A DNA stretch of 64,000 nucleotides from Gammaproteobacteria bacterium (GTDB taxonomy: Bacteria; Pseudomonadota; Gammaproteobacteria; Steroidobacterales; GCA-2729495), in the NCBI GenBank assembly GCA_020853135.1, contig JADYZO010000034.1:1-64000 (forward strand). Reading direction: 5' to 3'. Each line of letters opens with the position of its first letter. The stretch's first letter is position 1. The translations under genes and the position numbers were made by a program. Shown one piece after another: positions 27,435 to 35,966 of the stretch. The notes under the pieces are model-generated. The model was not told the DNA's origin. It searched no databases and saw only the letters and a list, made by a program, of their open reading frames with translations.

Positions 27435-27463
27435 GGATCCCCGGGGGAATCCGTCGACTGCAG
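27435..27463. other. Cluster of four restriction-site palindromes in a divergent promoter region
   Basis: Within 29 bp lie GGATCC (27435-27440), CCCGGG (27440-27445), GTCGAC (27453-27458) and CTGCAG (27458-27463). The arrangement resembles a cloning polylinker but does not match one exactly, and the surrounding sequence looks native. It may be chance or a remnant of cloning or assembly. It lies in the 180-nt gap between the synthetase gene and the first CTERM protein gene. Confidence 0.3.
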
Positions 27464-27502
27464 CACCGTACCATAACCAAGACCAAACACGGTTGAGTGT
27501 TC

Positions 27503-28204
27503 ATGAAGCCTTCCATCCGCGCACTTTTGCTGGCCTCATTGTCCCTGGCACCACTGGGATCATGGGCGGCAGCGATTACCGACTGCCCGGTTACAGCGAC
27601 GGTCTGCTACCAGTACGATGACAGCCAGGCCGCCCTTGCGCTGCTCGGTGCGCCAACGCGCGTCGGTGACGACATGCGGTTCATGCCCTGGGATTTCTGG
27701 GCGCTGTCCGAGGATGGTGCCGGGCCCAGCACCAGCAACACGACCTTCGTGTTCGATCGCGTCTGGACGCCCTCCGGTGCCGGCATCCTGAGCCTGCTGG
27801 TGGCGGAGGAAGGCGATTACGAGATCGTGGGCAATGGTTTGGTCAGCGCCCAGCTGGGCCTGACGATCAGCAGCAATGTGCTCTTGACGGATACCATCGC
27901 CGCGACGCCGCTGTTCACGGCCAGTGCCGATTCCGGCGGGATGGACCTGTGGAGCCTTTCGGCGTCCGGCTACCCGGTTGCCAGCTTCACCGGACCGGCC
28001 AACGATGTGAAGGTATCGATTGCCAATACGCTGACAGCCAGCACGACTGCAGCCGGCCAATACGCATTCATCCACAAGAAATTCATCCTGCAGGCTCAAT
28101 GGCTGCCCTCGACCCAGGAGGTGCCGGTGCCGGCAGCCCTCTGGCTGCTGGGATCGGGACTCGGGGTGCTGGGTGTGCTGCGGCGCCGGGCCGTGGGCTG
28201 CTGA
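27503..28204 (+). CDS. VPLPA-CTERM sorting-domain protein, copy 1
   Basis: The 233-residue exported protein has a signal peptide (MKPSIRALLLASLSLAPLGSWA) and a C-terminal tripartite sorting signal starting near residue 207: EVPVPAALWLLGSGLG, then a hydrophobic segment and the basic end RRR. Such PEP-CTERM variants are cut by an exosortase, which is not in this window. The body is unrecognised; it shares DITDC-like starts, a VCY(Q/R)YD motif, PTRVGDDM and FDRVWT with the next gene, showing a tandem duplication. The ATG at 27503 follows an in-frame GTG at 27497. It may be a surface or exopolysaccharide-associated structural protein. Confidence 0.85.
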   Translation: MKPSIRALLLASLSLAPLGSWAAAITDCPVTATVCYQYDDSQAALALLGAPTRVGDDMRFMPWDFWALSEDGAGPSTSNTTFVFDRVWTPSGAGILSLLVAEEGDYEIVGNGLVSAQLGLTISSNVLLTDTIAATPLFTASADSGGMDLWSLSASGYPVASFTGPANDVKVSIANTLTASTTAAGQYAFIHKKFILQAQWLPSTQEVPVPAALWLLGSGLGVLGVLRRRAVGC

Positions 28205-28260
28205 ACGGCGGCAGGATTCGCATAACGACCAGAAAACACGACTGGCGGGGAAGATCGACC

Positions 28261-28947
28261 ATGAAACTCCAGTATCTGATGGCCGTGACCATGGCGGTGG
28301 GCGTGGCCGGCATGGCCGGCCCGGCCGGCGCAGCGACGATCACCGATTGCGGACCGACGGTCTGCTACCGCTACGACAATGCCCAGACTGCGGTGGCCTG
28401 GACCGGCTTGCCGACGCGGGTCGGCGATGACATGCAGTTCTTCCCGGCGAGCTTCCTTGCCCTGTCCAACGGTACCGGATTCGCCACGGCAGGACCCGCC
28501 AATTTCATCTTCGACCGGGTCTGGACGACGGGCGGGCAGGAAATCGCCTCGCTGGCGGTCAACGAGGAATTCGATTACGAGATCGTCAATGGCGGCAACG
28601 TGCGGGCCTCGCTCTACATGCAGGCGCGCAGCAACCATGTGTCTTCGGACGGCATCAGCCAGCTCTGGAACCTGGCCACCATCAGTGGCGATTCCGGCGG
28701 TGCGCAGATCGCCAGTCTCGGCGGCACGCTGCTGCCCGCGGCGAGCTTCGTCCAGAAGGCGGACGACATGACGGTGTCGATCCAGGACACCCTGCGCGCC
28801 TACGCGGCTTCCGGTCAGCTGGCGTGGATCCAGAAGAAATTCACGCTGGTGACCCAGGTGGTGGTGCCGGTGCCTGCCGCCCTCTGGCTGCTCGGCTCGG
28901 GCCTTGGCCTGCTCGGGGTCGTGCGCCGGCGCCAGTCGGTCCTCTAG
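28261..28947 (+). CDS. VPLPA-CTERM sorting-domain protein, copy 2
   Basis: The 228-residue paralogue of the preceding gene begins 56 nt downstream, with its own signal peptide (MKLQYLMAVTMAVGVAGMAG, cleavage near PAGAA). Both share TITDC/AITDC, VCYRYDNAQTAVAW, PTRVGDDMQF, FIFDRVWT, DYEIVNGG and a matching CTERM tail (VPVPAALWLLGSGLG, then RRR). The paralogues differ widely outside these blocks, so the duplication is not recent. The conserved pair of early cysteines (TDC and VCY) may form a disulphide. The function is unknown. It converges with aceE, 8 nt away. Confidence 0.85.
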   Translation: MKLQYLMAVTMAVGVAGMAGPAGAATITDCGPTVCYRYDNAQTAVAWTGLPTRVGDDMQFFPASFLALSNGTGFATAGPANFIFDRVWTTGGQEIASLAVNEEFDYEIVNGGNVRASLYMQARSNHVSSDGISQLWNLATISGDSGGAQIASLGGTLLPAASFVQKADDMTVSIQDTLRAYAASGQLAWIQKKFTLVTQVVVPVPAALWLLGSGLGLLGVVRRRQSVL

Positions 28948-28955
28948 CCGCCCGT

Positions 28956-31643
28956 TCAGTCCCGCCGGTAACCGGCAGGCCCGGTGAGCGAGGCGTCGGG
29001 CTTGGCCGGATCGATCCCCCAGCGCGCCGCCAGTTCCTTCAGTTCCCGTCGCGACACGGCCCGCCGGCCGGCCAGGGCCGCAGCGGCGGCATGCGCGATG
29101 CTTTCCGCGCTCACCTCGAAGTGCCGGCGCAGTTCTTCACGTGACTCGCTGAGGCCGAAGCCGTCGGTGCCGAGCACCGTGTAGGGGCCCGGCACCCAGC
29201 GGGCGATGGAGAGCGGCAGCGCCTTCATGTGGTCGCTGGCGGCGACGAACACTCCGGTCTCGTTGCCGAGCAGCGCCTGCACCCAGGGCCTGGCCCCGGT
29301 GCCGAGGCGCTGGTCGCGCTCGGCGCGCAGTGCCTCGCGGCTCAGCTCGTTGTAGCTGGTGACGCTCCACACATCGGTGGCCACGCCCGCGGCCTCCAGC
29401 AGCTCGGCGGCCTTCAGCACCTCGGTCATGATGGCGCCGCTGCCGAACAGATGCGCCTTGCGGCCTCGCGTGACACCGAGGGCGGAGCGCCTGAAGCAGT
29501 ACATCCCGCGCACGATGCCAGCCATTGCCGCGGCCGGGACGGGCGGCATCGGATAGTTCTGGTTGTAGAGGGTGATGTAGTAGAAGACGTCTTCCTGCCG
29601 GTCGTACATGCGCTCGATGCCGTCGCGCACGATGATGGCCAGCTCGCCGGCGAAGGCCGGGTCGTAGCTGCGCATGTTGGCCAGGGTGCCGGCGACCACC
29701 TGCGAGTGGCCGTCCTGGTGCTGCGGCCCCTCGCCGTTGAGCGTGGTACGCCCCGCGGTGCCGCCGAGCAGGAAGCCGCGGCAGAGCATGTCGGCCGCGC
29801 TCCAGATCATGTCGCCGACGCGCTGGAAGCCGAAGATCGAGTAGAAGATGTAGAACGGGATGGTCGGCACGCCGTGCACCGCGTAGGCGGTGCCGGCGGC
29901 GAGGAAGGAGGCCATGGCCCCGGCTTCGCAGATGCCTTCCTGCAGGATCTGCCCATCCCTGGTTTCGCGGTAGGGGCTGAGCGTGGTGCTGTCGACCGGC
30001 CGGTATTTCTGGCCTTCCGAGGAGTAGATGCCCCAGCGGCGGAACAGCGCCTCCAGGCCGAAGGTGCGGGCCTCGTCCGGGACGATGGGAACGATGTACC
30101 GGCCGAGCCCTGGATGGCCGATCAGCTTGCCGAGCATGCGCACGAAGGCCATGGTGGTGGAGAGCGGCCGGTCCGCCGAGCCATCGAGGTGTTCCTGGAA
30201 GAAGTCGGGAGCCGGGGCCTGCAGCGCCGGGCATTGCACCACGCGCCGGGGCCAGGGGCCACCGAGCGCCGCACGGTGCTCGCGCAGGTAGCGCATCTCG
30301 GGGCTGTCCTCGGGCGGGCGGTAGAACGCGGCACGGGCCGCCGCCTCGTCGCCGAGCGGGATGCCGAGCCGGCGGGCGGTCTCGATGCGCTCCTCCGTGG
30401 CCAGGTTCTTCTTCTGGTGCACGACATTGGAGCCTTCGTAGCCCTGCATGCCGTAGCCCTTGATGGTCTTGATGAGGATCGCGGTGGGCCGGTCGGTGGC
30501 GCGGCTCGCGCGCTGGAAGGCCGCGTGGATCTTGCGCTGGTCGTGGCCGCCGCGGCGGATGCAGCGGATCTCCTCGTCGGAGAGCACCGCCATGATCTCG
30601 GCCAGCCTGGCGTCCCCCTCGACCCAGTGTTCGCGCACTTCCTGTCCGCTGGAGACCGAGTACATCTGGTAGTCGCCGTCCACCGCGCGCTCCATGCGCT
30701 CCTGGAGGACGCCATCGCGGTCGATGGCGAAGAGCGGGTCCCATTCGCCGCTCCAGATCACCTTGATGACATCCCAGCCCGCGCCGCGGAAGCTGCGTTC
30801 CAGTTCCTGGATGATCTTGCCGTTGCCGCGCACCGGGCCGTCGAGCCGCTGCAGGTTGCAGTTGACCACCATCACCAGGTTGTCGAGCCGTTCGCGCGCG
30901 GCGATGTTGATGGTGCCGAGCACCTCGGGCTCGTCCGCTTCGCCATCGCCGATGAACACCCAGACCTTGCCACCGTTGGCCGTCTTCAGGCCGCGGTTCT
31001 CCAGGTACCGGGCGAAGCGCGCCTGGTAGATGCCGCTCGGCGTGGACAGGCCCATGGACGCGCAGGGCAGTTGCCAGAAGCCCGGCATGTTGCGCGGGTG
31101 CGGATAGGAGGACAGGCCGCCGCCCGGCTGCAGTTCACGGCGGAAGTTGCGCAGCTGCTCCGCCGTGAGCCGGCCCTCGAGGAAGGCGCGGGCGTAGATG
31201 CCAGGTGCCGCATGGGCCTGGATGGTGACGAGGTCGCCGCCATAGTCGGGCCCGGGGTTGCGGAAGAAGTGGTGGAGGCCCACCTCGAGCATGGTGGCCG
31301 CCGAGGCATAGGTGCCGATGTGCCCGCCCACGCCGGTGCCGCTGTCATAGCCCTGCAGCACCATGGCCATGGCATTCCAGCGCAGGATGTTCTCGATGCG
31401 CTCCTCGGTGGCGATGTCACCCGGGTAGGCCGGCTGCTGGGCCAGCGGGATGGTATTGCGGTATGGGGTGTTGAGCGTGGCGTCCGCGACGACGACGTGC
31501 TCGTTGCCGAGGTAGTCGCGCAGCGCCCGGAAGACCTGCTTGGCCCGCTCGGGACCATCGGCCCGCAGCAGCGACTCCATGGATTCCAGCCACTCGCCGA
31601 GCTCCAGGTCCTGGCTGGAGATATCCCTCTGATGGCTCGCCAT
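28956..31643 (-). CDS. aceE: Pyruvate dehydrogenase E1 component, homodimeric AceE type
   Basis: The 895-residue enzyme matches the single-chain E1 of proteobacteria. The N-terminal part has GGHIGTYASAATMLEVGLHHF, the TPP-binding motif GDGEADEPE leading to VVNCNLQ, and the C-terminal domain has SDHMKALPLSIARWVPGP and LGTDGFGLSES. It decarboxylates pyruvate and passes the acetyl group to lipoyl E2. No aceF or lpd is adjacent: CTERM genes follow on the other strand and the FMN enzyme diverges upstream. It is therefore an orphan E1, either with E2/E3 elsewhere or a paralogue for another 2-oxoacid. Its sequence is divergent in the first 60 residues. Confidence 0.93.
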   Translation of the reverse strand: MASHQRDISSQDLELGEWLESMESLLRADGPERAKQVFRALRDYLGNEHVVVADATLNTPYRNTIPLAQQPAYPGDIATEERIENILRWNAMAMVLQGYDSGTGVGGHIGTYASAATMLEVGLHHFFRNPGPDYGGDLVTIQAHAAPGIYARAFLEGRLTAEQLRNFRRELQPGGGLSSYPHPRNMPGFWQLPCASMGLSTPSGIYQARFARYLENRGLKTANGGKVWVFIGDGEADEPEVLGTINIAARERLDNLVMVVNCNLQRLDGPVRGNGKIIQELERSFRGAGWDVIKVIWSGEWDPLFAIDRDGVLQERMERAVDGDYQMYSVSSGQEVREHWVEGDARLAEIMAVLSDEEIRCIRRGGHDQRKIHAAFQRASRATDRPTAILIKTIKGYGMQGYEGSNVVHQKKNLATEERIETARRLGIPLGDEAAARAAFYRPPEDSPEMRYLREHRAALGGPWPRRVVQCPALQAPAPDFFQEHLDGSADRPLSTTMAFVRMLGKLIGHPGLGRYIVPIVPDEARTFGLEALFRRWGIYSSEGQKYRPVDSTTLSPYRETRDGQILQEGICEAGAMASFLAAGTAYAVHGVPTIPFYIFYSIFGFQRVGDMIWSAADMLCRGFLLGGTAGRTTLNGEGPQHQDGHSQVVAGTLANMRSYDPAFAGELAIIVRDGIERMYDRQEDVFYYITLYNQNYPMPPVPAAAMAGIVRGMYCFRRSALGVTRGRKAHLFGSGAIMTEVLKAAELLEAAGVATDVWSVTSYNELSREALRAERDQRLGTGARPWVQALLGNETGVFVAASDHMKALPLSIARWVPGPYTVLGTDGFGLSESREELRRHFEVSAESIAHAAAAALAGRRAVSRRELKELAARWGIDPAKPDASLTGPAGYRRD

Positions 31644-31770
31644 TCCTCGTTCTCCTCGCGGGCTGCCCGGCCCCGGGTCCGGATCCGCAGCTGCCGGCCA
31701 GCATAGCCGGTTTCGGTGCGGCCTTCCCAGCGGGGGGCGGACGGATTATCGTGCGGGCGAGGGGACGGTG

Positions 31771-32952
31771 ATGATGATGTCAGACGATGCCCGGCCGGTT
31801 GCGCGCCGTGAGCTGCTGCGCTTCGTGCTGCAGTCCCCGCTGTTGTGGACGGCGGCGGCGCTGGCCCCTGCCGTCGAGGCACGGCCGGAACTGGCGGTTC
31901 CGACCGGTGCCGCGGAGGCACTCGATGTCTTCCAGATGGAGCGGGTGGCGCAGCAGAAGCTCGCCCTGCCCGTCCTCCACTATATCGCCAGTGCTGCGGA
32001 TGATGGCAAGACGCTGCAGGCCAACCGGGATGCCTTCGATGCCTGGGCCATCCGCGTGCGGCGCCTGGTGGACGTCAGCCGCATCGGGCTGGGCACCCGG
32101 GTGCTTGGCGAGACGCTCGAGTGCCCGGTGATCCTCGCGCCGGTGGGCAACCAGCAGTCGATCCATCCGGATGGCGAACTGGCCACGGCCCGGGCGGCCC
32201 GGGCCGCCGGGCAGCTGATGATCGCCTCCACGGTCACGAACCACAGCGTCGGTGCCATCGCCAGGGCGTCCGGCCCGCTGTGGTTCCAGTTGTATGCATC
32301 GCCGGACCACGGCCTCATGGAGAAGCTGATCCATGACGCGGAGGCTGCCGGCTGCGGTGTCCTGGTGCTGACCGTGGATTCCAATACGCGGGGCAACCGC
32401 GAAGGCGAAGCCTGGTGGGCACGGGTCGCGGGCAGCCGCACGGCACCGCTGCCGCTTGGCAATTTCACCGGTCATTCCGGCCCGCCCCGCGTCGGCGATG
32501 CCGCGCTGACCTGGGATGTCATCGACTGGATCCGCGCGCGGACCCCGCTGAAGCTGGCGCTCAAGGGCATCGTGACCCGGGAGGACGCGGCGCTCGCGGT
32601 GGCGCGCGGCGTGGACGGCCTCATCGTGTCCAATCACGGGGGGCGGCAGGAAGAAAGCCTGCGCTCCACGCTGGCCAGCCTGCCGGAGGTGGTGGAGGCG
32701 GCCGCGGGCCGGATTCCGGTGCTCGTCGATGGCGGCTTCCGGCGCGGCACCGACGTGTTCAAGGCGCTGGCCCTCGGGGCGAGTGCGATCTGCATCGGGA
32801 GGCCCTATCTCTGGGGCCTGGGCGCCTTCGGCGAGGACGGCGTGGCCCGCGTGCTCACGATCCTGCGCGAGGAGCTGAAGCGCATCATGCAGTTCGCGGG
32901 CACCACGTCGCTGGCGGCGATCAAGCGCTCGTCTCTCGAGAAGGCCGGCTGA
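31771..32952 (+). CDS. FMN-dependent alpha-hydroxy-acid oxidase with twin-arginine-like leader
   Basis: The 393-residue protein is a TIM-barrel flavoenzyme of the lactate oxidase/glycolate oxidase/mandelate dehydrogenase family. Visible motifs include LECPVILAPVGNQQ, WFQLYASPDHGLMEKLI, LTVDSNTRGN, LALKGIVTREDA and the catalytic-His segment IVSNHGGRQ, followed by DGGFRRGTDVFKALALGA. The N-terminal 33 residues carry ARRELLRFVLQ followed by a hydrophobic stretch ending APAVEA, much like a Tat leader, so the enzyme may be periplasmic. The donor is an L-2-hydroxy acid, unspecified. Start codons GTG-ATG-ATG-ATG lie in a row (31768-31779) after a GAGGGG site; I chose 31771. Confidence 0.87.
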   Translation: MMMSDDARPVARRELLRFVLQSPLLWTAAALAPAVEARPELAVPTGAAEALDVFQMERVAQQKLALPVLHYIASAADDGKTLQANRDAFDAWAIRVRRLVDVSRIGLGTRVLGETLECPVILAPVGNQQSIHPDGELATARAARAAGQLMIASTVTNHSVGAIARASGPLWFQLYASPDHGLMEKLIHDAEAAGCGVLVLTVDSNTRGNREGEAWWARVAGSRTAPLPLGNFTGHSGPPRVGDAALTWDVIDWIRARTPLKLALKGIVTREDAALAVARGVDGLIVSNHGGRQEESLRSTLASLPEVVEAAAGRIPVLVDGGFRRGTDVFKALALGASAICIGRPYLWGLGAFGEDGVARVLTILREELKRIMQFAGTTSLAAIKRSSLEKAG

Positions 32953-33017
32953 ATCCCCGCGCAATGCGGTTGTCCAGGGGGCTCTCAGGTTGTGGCTGCC
33001 CTCGCGGCGGCGCTTCA

Positions 33018-33091
33018 GCGCCCGGAGGCGGATACCCCCGAACAAAGCGAATCACGTGGAGCGACTTCGGGGGTATCCGCCGCAAGGGCGC
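33018..33091. repeat. Long interrupted palindrome between convergent genes
   Basis: The inner arms 33027-33042 (GGCGGATACCCCCGAA) and 33066-33081 are perfect 16-bp reverse complements. They extend outward to GCGCCC (33018-33023) and GGGCGC (33086-33091) past a small internal loop. The 23-nt loop reads CAAAGCGAATCACGTGGAGC plus three bases. It sits between the stop of the alpha-hydroxy-acid oxidase and the stop of nadB, so it may act as a bidirectional terminator. Its length and shape also suit a dispersed repeat, with no T-run. Confidence 0.65.
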
Positions 33092-33114
33092 CCGCGGCGC
33101 CGTGCGGCGTTGCC

Positions 33115-34710
33115 CTACGGAGTCAGTATGGTGTCGCGGGCCCCGGCGTCGGGCAGGGTCTGCGGGTGGTCGCGGTTGAAGTGCAGGCCGCGGCTCTCGT
33201 GGCGGGAGAGTGCACTGCGGATGGTCAGCTCGGCCACCAGCGCCAGGTTGCGCAGTTCCACCAGGTCGTTGGTGATGCGGAAGTTGCCGTAGAACTCGGC
33301 GATTTCCTCCTGCAGCAGCGTCACGCGGTGACGGGCCCGCTCCAGGCGCTTGTTGGTGCGTACGATGCCGACGTAATTCCACATGAAGCGGCGCAGCTCG
33401 TCCCAGTTGTGGGACACGATCACCTGTTCGTCGGGGTCGGTGACGCGGCTCTCGTCCCAGGCCGGCAGCTGGCGGGCCAGCGCGGGGAGCGCAGCCAGGT
33501 CCCCCGTGATGCGCTCGGCCGCCGCTGCACCGAACACCGCGCACTCCAGCAGCGAGTTGCTGGCCAGGCGGTTGGCGCCATGCAGGCCGGTGAAGCTGCA
33601 CTCGCCGACCGCGTAGAGCCCGCGCAGGTCGGTGGCGCCGTGCAGGTCGGTCATCACGCCACCGCAGCTGTAGTGGGCGGCGGGGACCACCGGGATCGGC
33701 TGGCGGGTGATGTCGATGCCGAACTCGCGGCAACGGGCGGCGATGTTGGGGAAGTGCGCGAGGATGTCCTCCGCCGGCCGGTGGCTGATGTCCAGCCAGA
33801 CGTACTCGAAGCCGCCGCGCTTCATTTCATAGTCGATGGCGCGGGCCACGATGTCGCGCGAGGCCAGCTCCCCGCGGGGATCGTGGTCCTGCATGAAGCG
33901 CCGTCCGTCGGGCAGCAGCAGGCGGCCGCCCTCGCCGCGCACGGCTTCGGAGATGAGGAAGGACTTTGCCTGCGGGTGGTAGAGGCAGGTCGGGTGGAAC
34001 TGCACGAACTCGAGGTTGGCCACCCGGCAGCCTGCCCGCCAGGCCATGGCGATGCCATCACCCGTGGAGGTGTCCGGGTTGGTGGTGTAGAGATAGGTCT
34101 TGGAGGCGCCGCCGGTGGCCAGCACCACGGCCCGCGCCGGATGCGTCACCACGCGGCCGCTGCCACGGTCGAGCGCGTACGCGCCGAGGCAGCGGTTCCC
34201 CCCATCCGCGCCAAGCTTGGCGGCGGTGATGAGATCCACGGCGATCTGGTTGCCGAGCAGCGTGATGTTCGCATCGGCGCGGACACGGGCGGCCAGCGCC
34301 GCGATGATGGCCCGGCCGGACATGTCTGCGGCATGGACGATGCGCCGGTGCGAATGCCCGCCCTCGCGGGTGAGATGCAGCGCGGCCCCGTCCCGCGTGT
34401 GCGTGAAGCGCACGCCCTGGTCCTCGAGCCAGCGTATGCAGGCCGGTGCGCGGCTGGCCACCCACTCGACCGCGTCGCGGTGGCAGAGGCCCGCACCGGC
34501 CGTGAGGGTGTCATCGACATGCAGGGCGGGGGAATCCCCGGCGCCGATGGCGGCCGCGATGCCGCCCTGGGCGTGGGCGCTCGAGCTCTCCTCCAGGCCC
34601 TTCTTGGCCATCAGGGCGACGCGATACCCGAGGGCGGCCAGGCGCAGCGCAGCCGACATGCCGCCGAGGCCGGCGCCGATGACCAGGACGTCGTGGGACC
34701 CGGAGCTCAA
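33115..34710 (-). CDS. nadB: L-aspartate oxidase
   Basis: The 531-residue FAD enzyme oxidises L-aspartate to iminoaspartate, the first step of NAD synthesis in bacteria. It shows the dinucleotide fold DVLVIGAGLGGMSAALRLA, the family motif SSSAHAQGGIAAA, the active-site stretch EFVQFHPTCLYHP, and GLYAVGECSFTGLHGANRLASNSLLE. No ATG lies close to the N terminus; the best start is the TTG at 34708-34710, giving MSSGSHDVLVIGAG just before the FAD motif. It is 17 nt downstream of nadA, so the two are one operon that supplies iminoaspartate directly to NadA. Confidence 0.95.
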   Translation of the reverse strand: MSSGSHDVLVIGAGLGGMSAALRLAALGYRVALMAKKGLEESSSAHAQGGIAAAIGAGDSPALHVDDTLTAGAGLCHRDAVEWVASRAPACIRWLEDQGVRFTHTRDGAALHLTREGGHSHRRIVHAADMSGRAIIAALAARVRADANITLLGNQIAVDLITAAKLGADGGNRCLGAYALDRGSGRVVTHPARAVVLATGGASKTYLYTTNPDTSTGDGIAMAWRAGCRVANLEFVQFHPTCLYHPQAKSFLISEAVRGEGGRLLLPDGRRFMQDHDPRGELASRDIVARAIDYEMKRGGFEYVWLDISHRPAEDILAHFPNIAARCREFGIDITRQPIPVVPAAHYSCGGVMTDLHGATDLRGLYAVGECSFTGLHGANRLASNSLLECAVFGAAAAERITGDLAALPALARQLPAWDESRVTDPDEQVIVSHNWDELRRFMWNYVGIVRTNKRLERARHRVTLLQEEIAEFYGNFRITNDLVELRNLALVAELTIRSALSRHESRGLHFNRDHPQTLPDAGARDTILTP

Positions 34711-34727
34711 CGTGCGCGGGGGCCGCG

Positions 34728-35765
34728 TCAGGCGGTGGCGGTGGTGCGGCCCACGGCCAGCATGCGCTCCATGGAACGCCGGGCACGCTCTGCCACGTCG
34801 GGCGCGACGTCGATGGCCGGCGCCAGCGTCTGCAGGCTGTGCAGGATGTTCGCCAGCGTGATGCGTTTCATGTGCGGGCAGAGGTTGCAGGGCCGCACGA
34901 AATCCACATCGGGGAACTGCACGGCGACGTTGTCGCTCATGGAACACTCGGTGACGAGTACGACCTGGTCCGGCTGCGCCGTTTCGATGTGGCGGATCAT
35001 GCCGGAAGTCGAGCCGACATAGTCGGCCTCGCGCAGCACCTCGGGTGAGCACTCGGGGTGGGCCATGACGTGCACGCCGGGGCGGCTGCGGCGGAATTCG
35101 CGGATGTCCTGCGGCGTGAAACGCTCGTGCACCTCGCAGGTGCCCTCCCAGAGGATGACTTCCACGTCGGTCTGGCTGGCGACGTAGCGGCCGAGGTAGC
35201 CGTCGGGGATGAAGATCACGCGGTCGGTGTCCAGTGACTCGACGACTTTCACCGCATTGGCCGAGGTGCAGCAGATGTCGGCCTCGGCCCTGACGTCGGC
35301 ATACGCATTGACGTAGCAGACCACCGGCACACCCGGATACCGGGCCTTCAGCCGGCGGACATCGGCGCCGGTGATGGAGGCCGCCAGCGAGCAGCCGGCC
35401 TCCATGTCCGGCAGCAGCACCGTTTTCCGCGGGCTCATGATCTTCGCCGTCTCGGCCATGAACCGCACGCCGCACATCACGATCACGTCGGCGTCCGTGC
35501 GTGCGCCCTCCTGGGCGAGTCCCAGCGAGTCGCCGCGGTAGTCGGCAACGCCGTAGTAGATCTCCGGGGTCTGGTAGTTGTGCGCCAGGATCACGGCATT
35601 GCGCTGGCGCTTGAGTTCATTGATCGCGGCGATGAGCGGCGCGTGGACAGGCCACTCGACCCCGGGGATCACGTTGCGGACGCGTTCGTAGATGGCCCGC
35701 GTGGCGCGCTCGACCTCGGGCGTAAAGGCCAGCCGGCCGCTTCCTGTCGTTGCTTCGGCGCTCAT
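34728..35765 (-). CDS. nadA: Quinolinate synthase A
   Basis: The 345-residue iron-sulfur enzyme condenses iminoaspartate with dihydroxyacetone phosphate to quinolinate. The three [4Fe-4S] cysteines of the family are in EAGCSLAASI, WEGTCEVHERF and VRPCNLCPHMK. The YQ motif (AHNYQTPEIYYGVADYRGDS) and VMCGVRFMAETAKI are also present. It begins with ATG at 35765 and precedes nadB. No nadC is in the window. Confidence 0.96.
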   Translation of the reverse strand: MSAEATTGSGRLAFTPEVERATRAIYERVRNVIPGVEWPVHAPLIAAINELKRQRNAVILAHNYQTPEIYYGVADYRGDSLGLAQEGARTDADVIVMCGVRFMAETAKIMSPRKTVLLPDMEAGCSLAASITGADVRRLKARYPGVPVVCYVNAYADVRAEADICCTSANAVKVVESLDTDRVIFIPDGYLGRYVASQTDVEVILWEGTCEVHERFTPQDIREFRRSRPGVHVMAHPECSPEVLREADYVGSTSGMIRHIETAQPDQVVLVTECSMSDNVAVQFPDVDFVRPCNLCPHMKRITLANILHSLQTLAPAIDVAPDVAERARRSMERMLAVGRTTATA

Positions 35766-35966
35766 CCTTGCCAGAACGCACCCTTGCGGGCGCGAGACTC
35801 CCTCGAATGCCCCGGCCGGGGCGGCCGCGGAGGGGCCATCCTAGTCCCGGCGGGGGGGTGGGTCAACGCAAGCCCCCGGCCCGCCGGCAAACCGCGAGGG
35901 CGGTCACGGCGCCCGGGGTGCCGGGTCGGGCATCCTGTGCGGGAGGCGGGAGCCCCGGGAGTCTTG

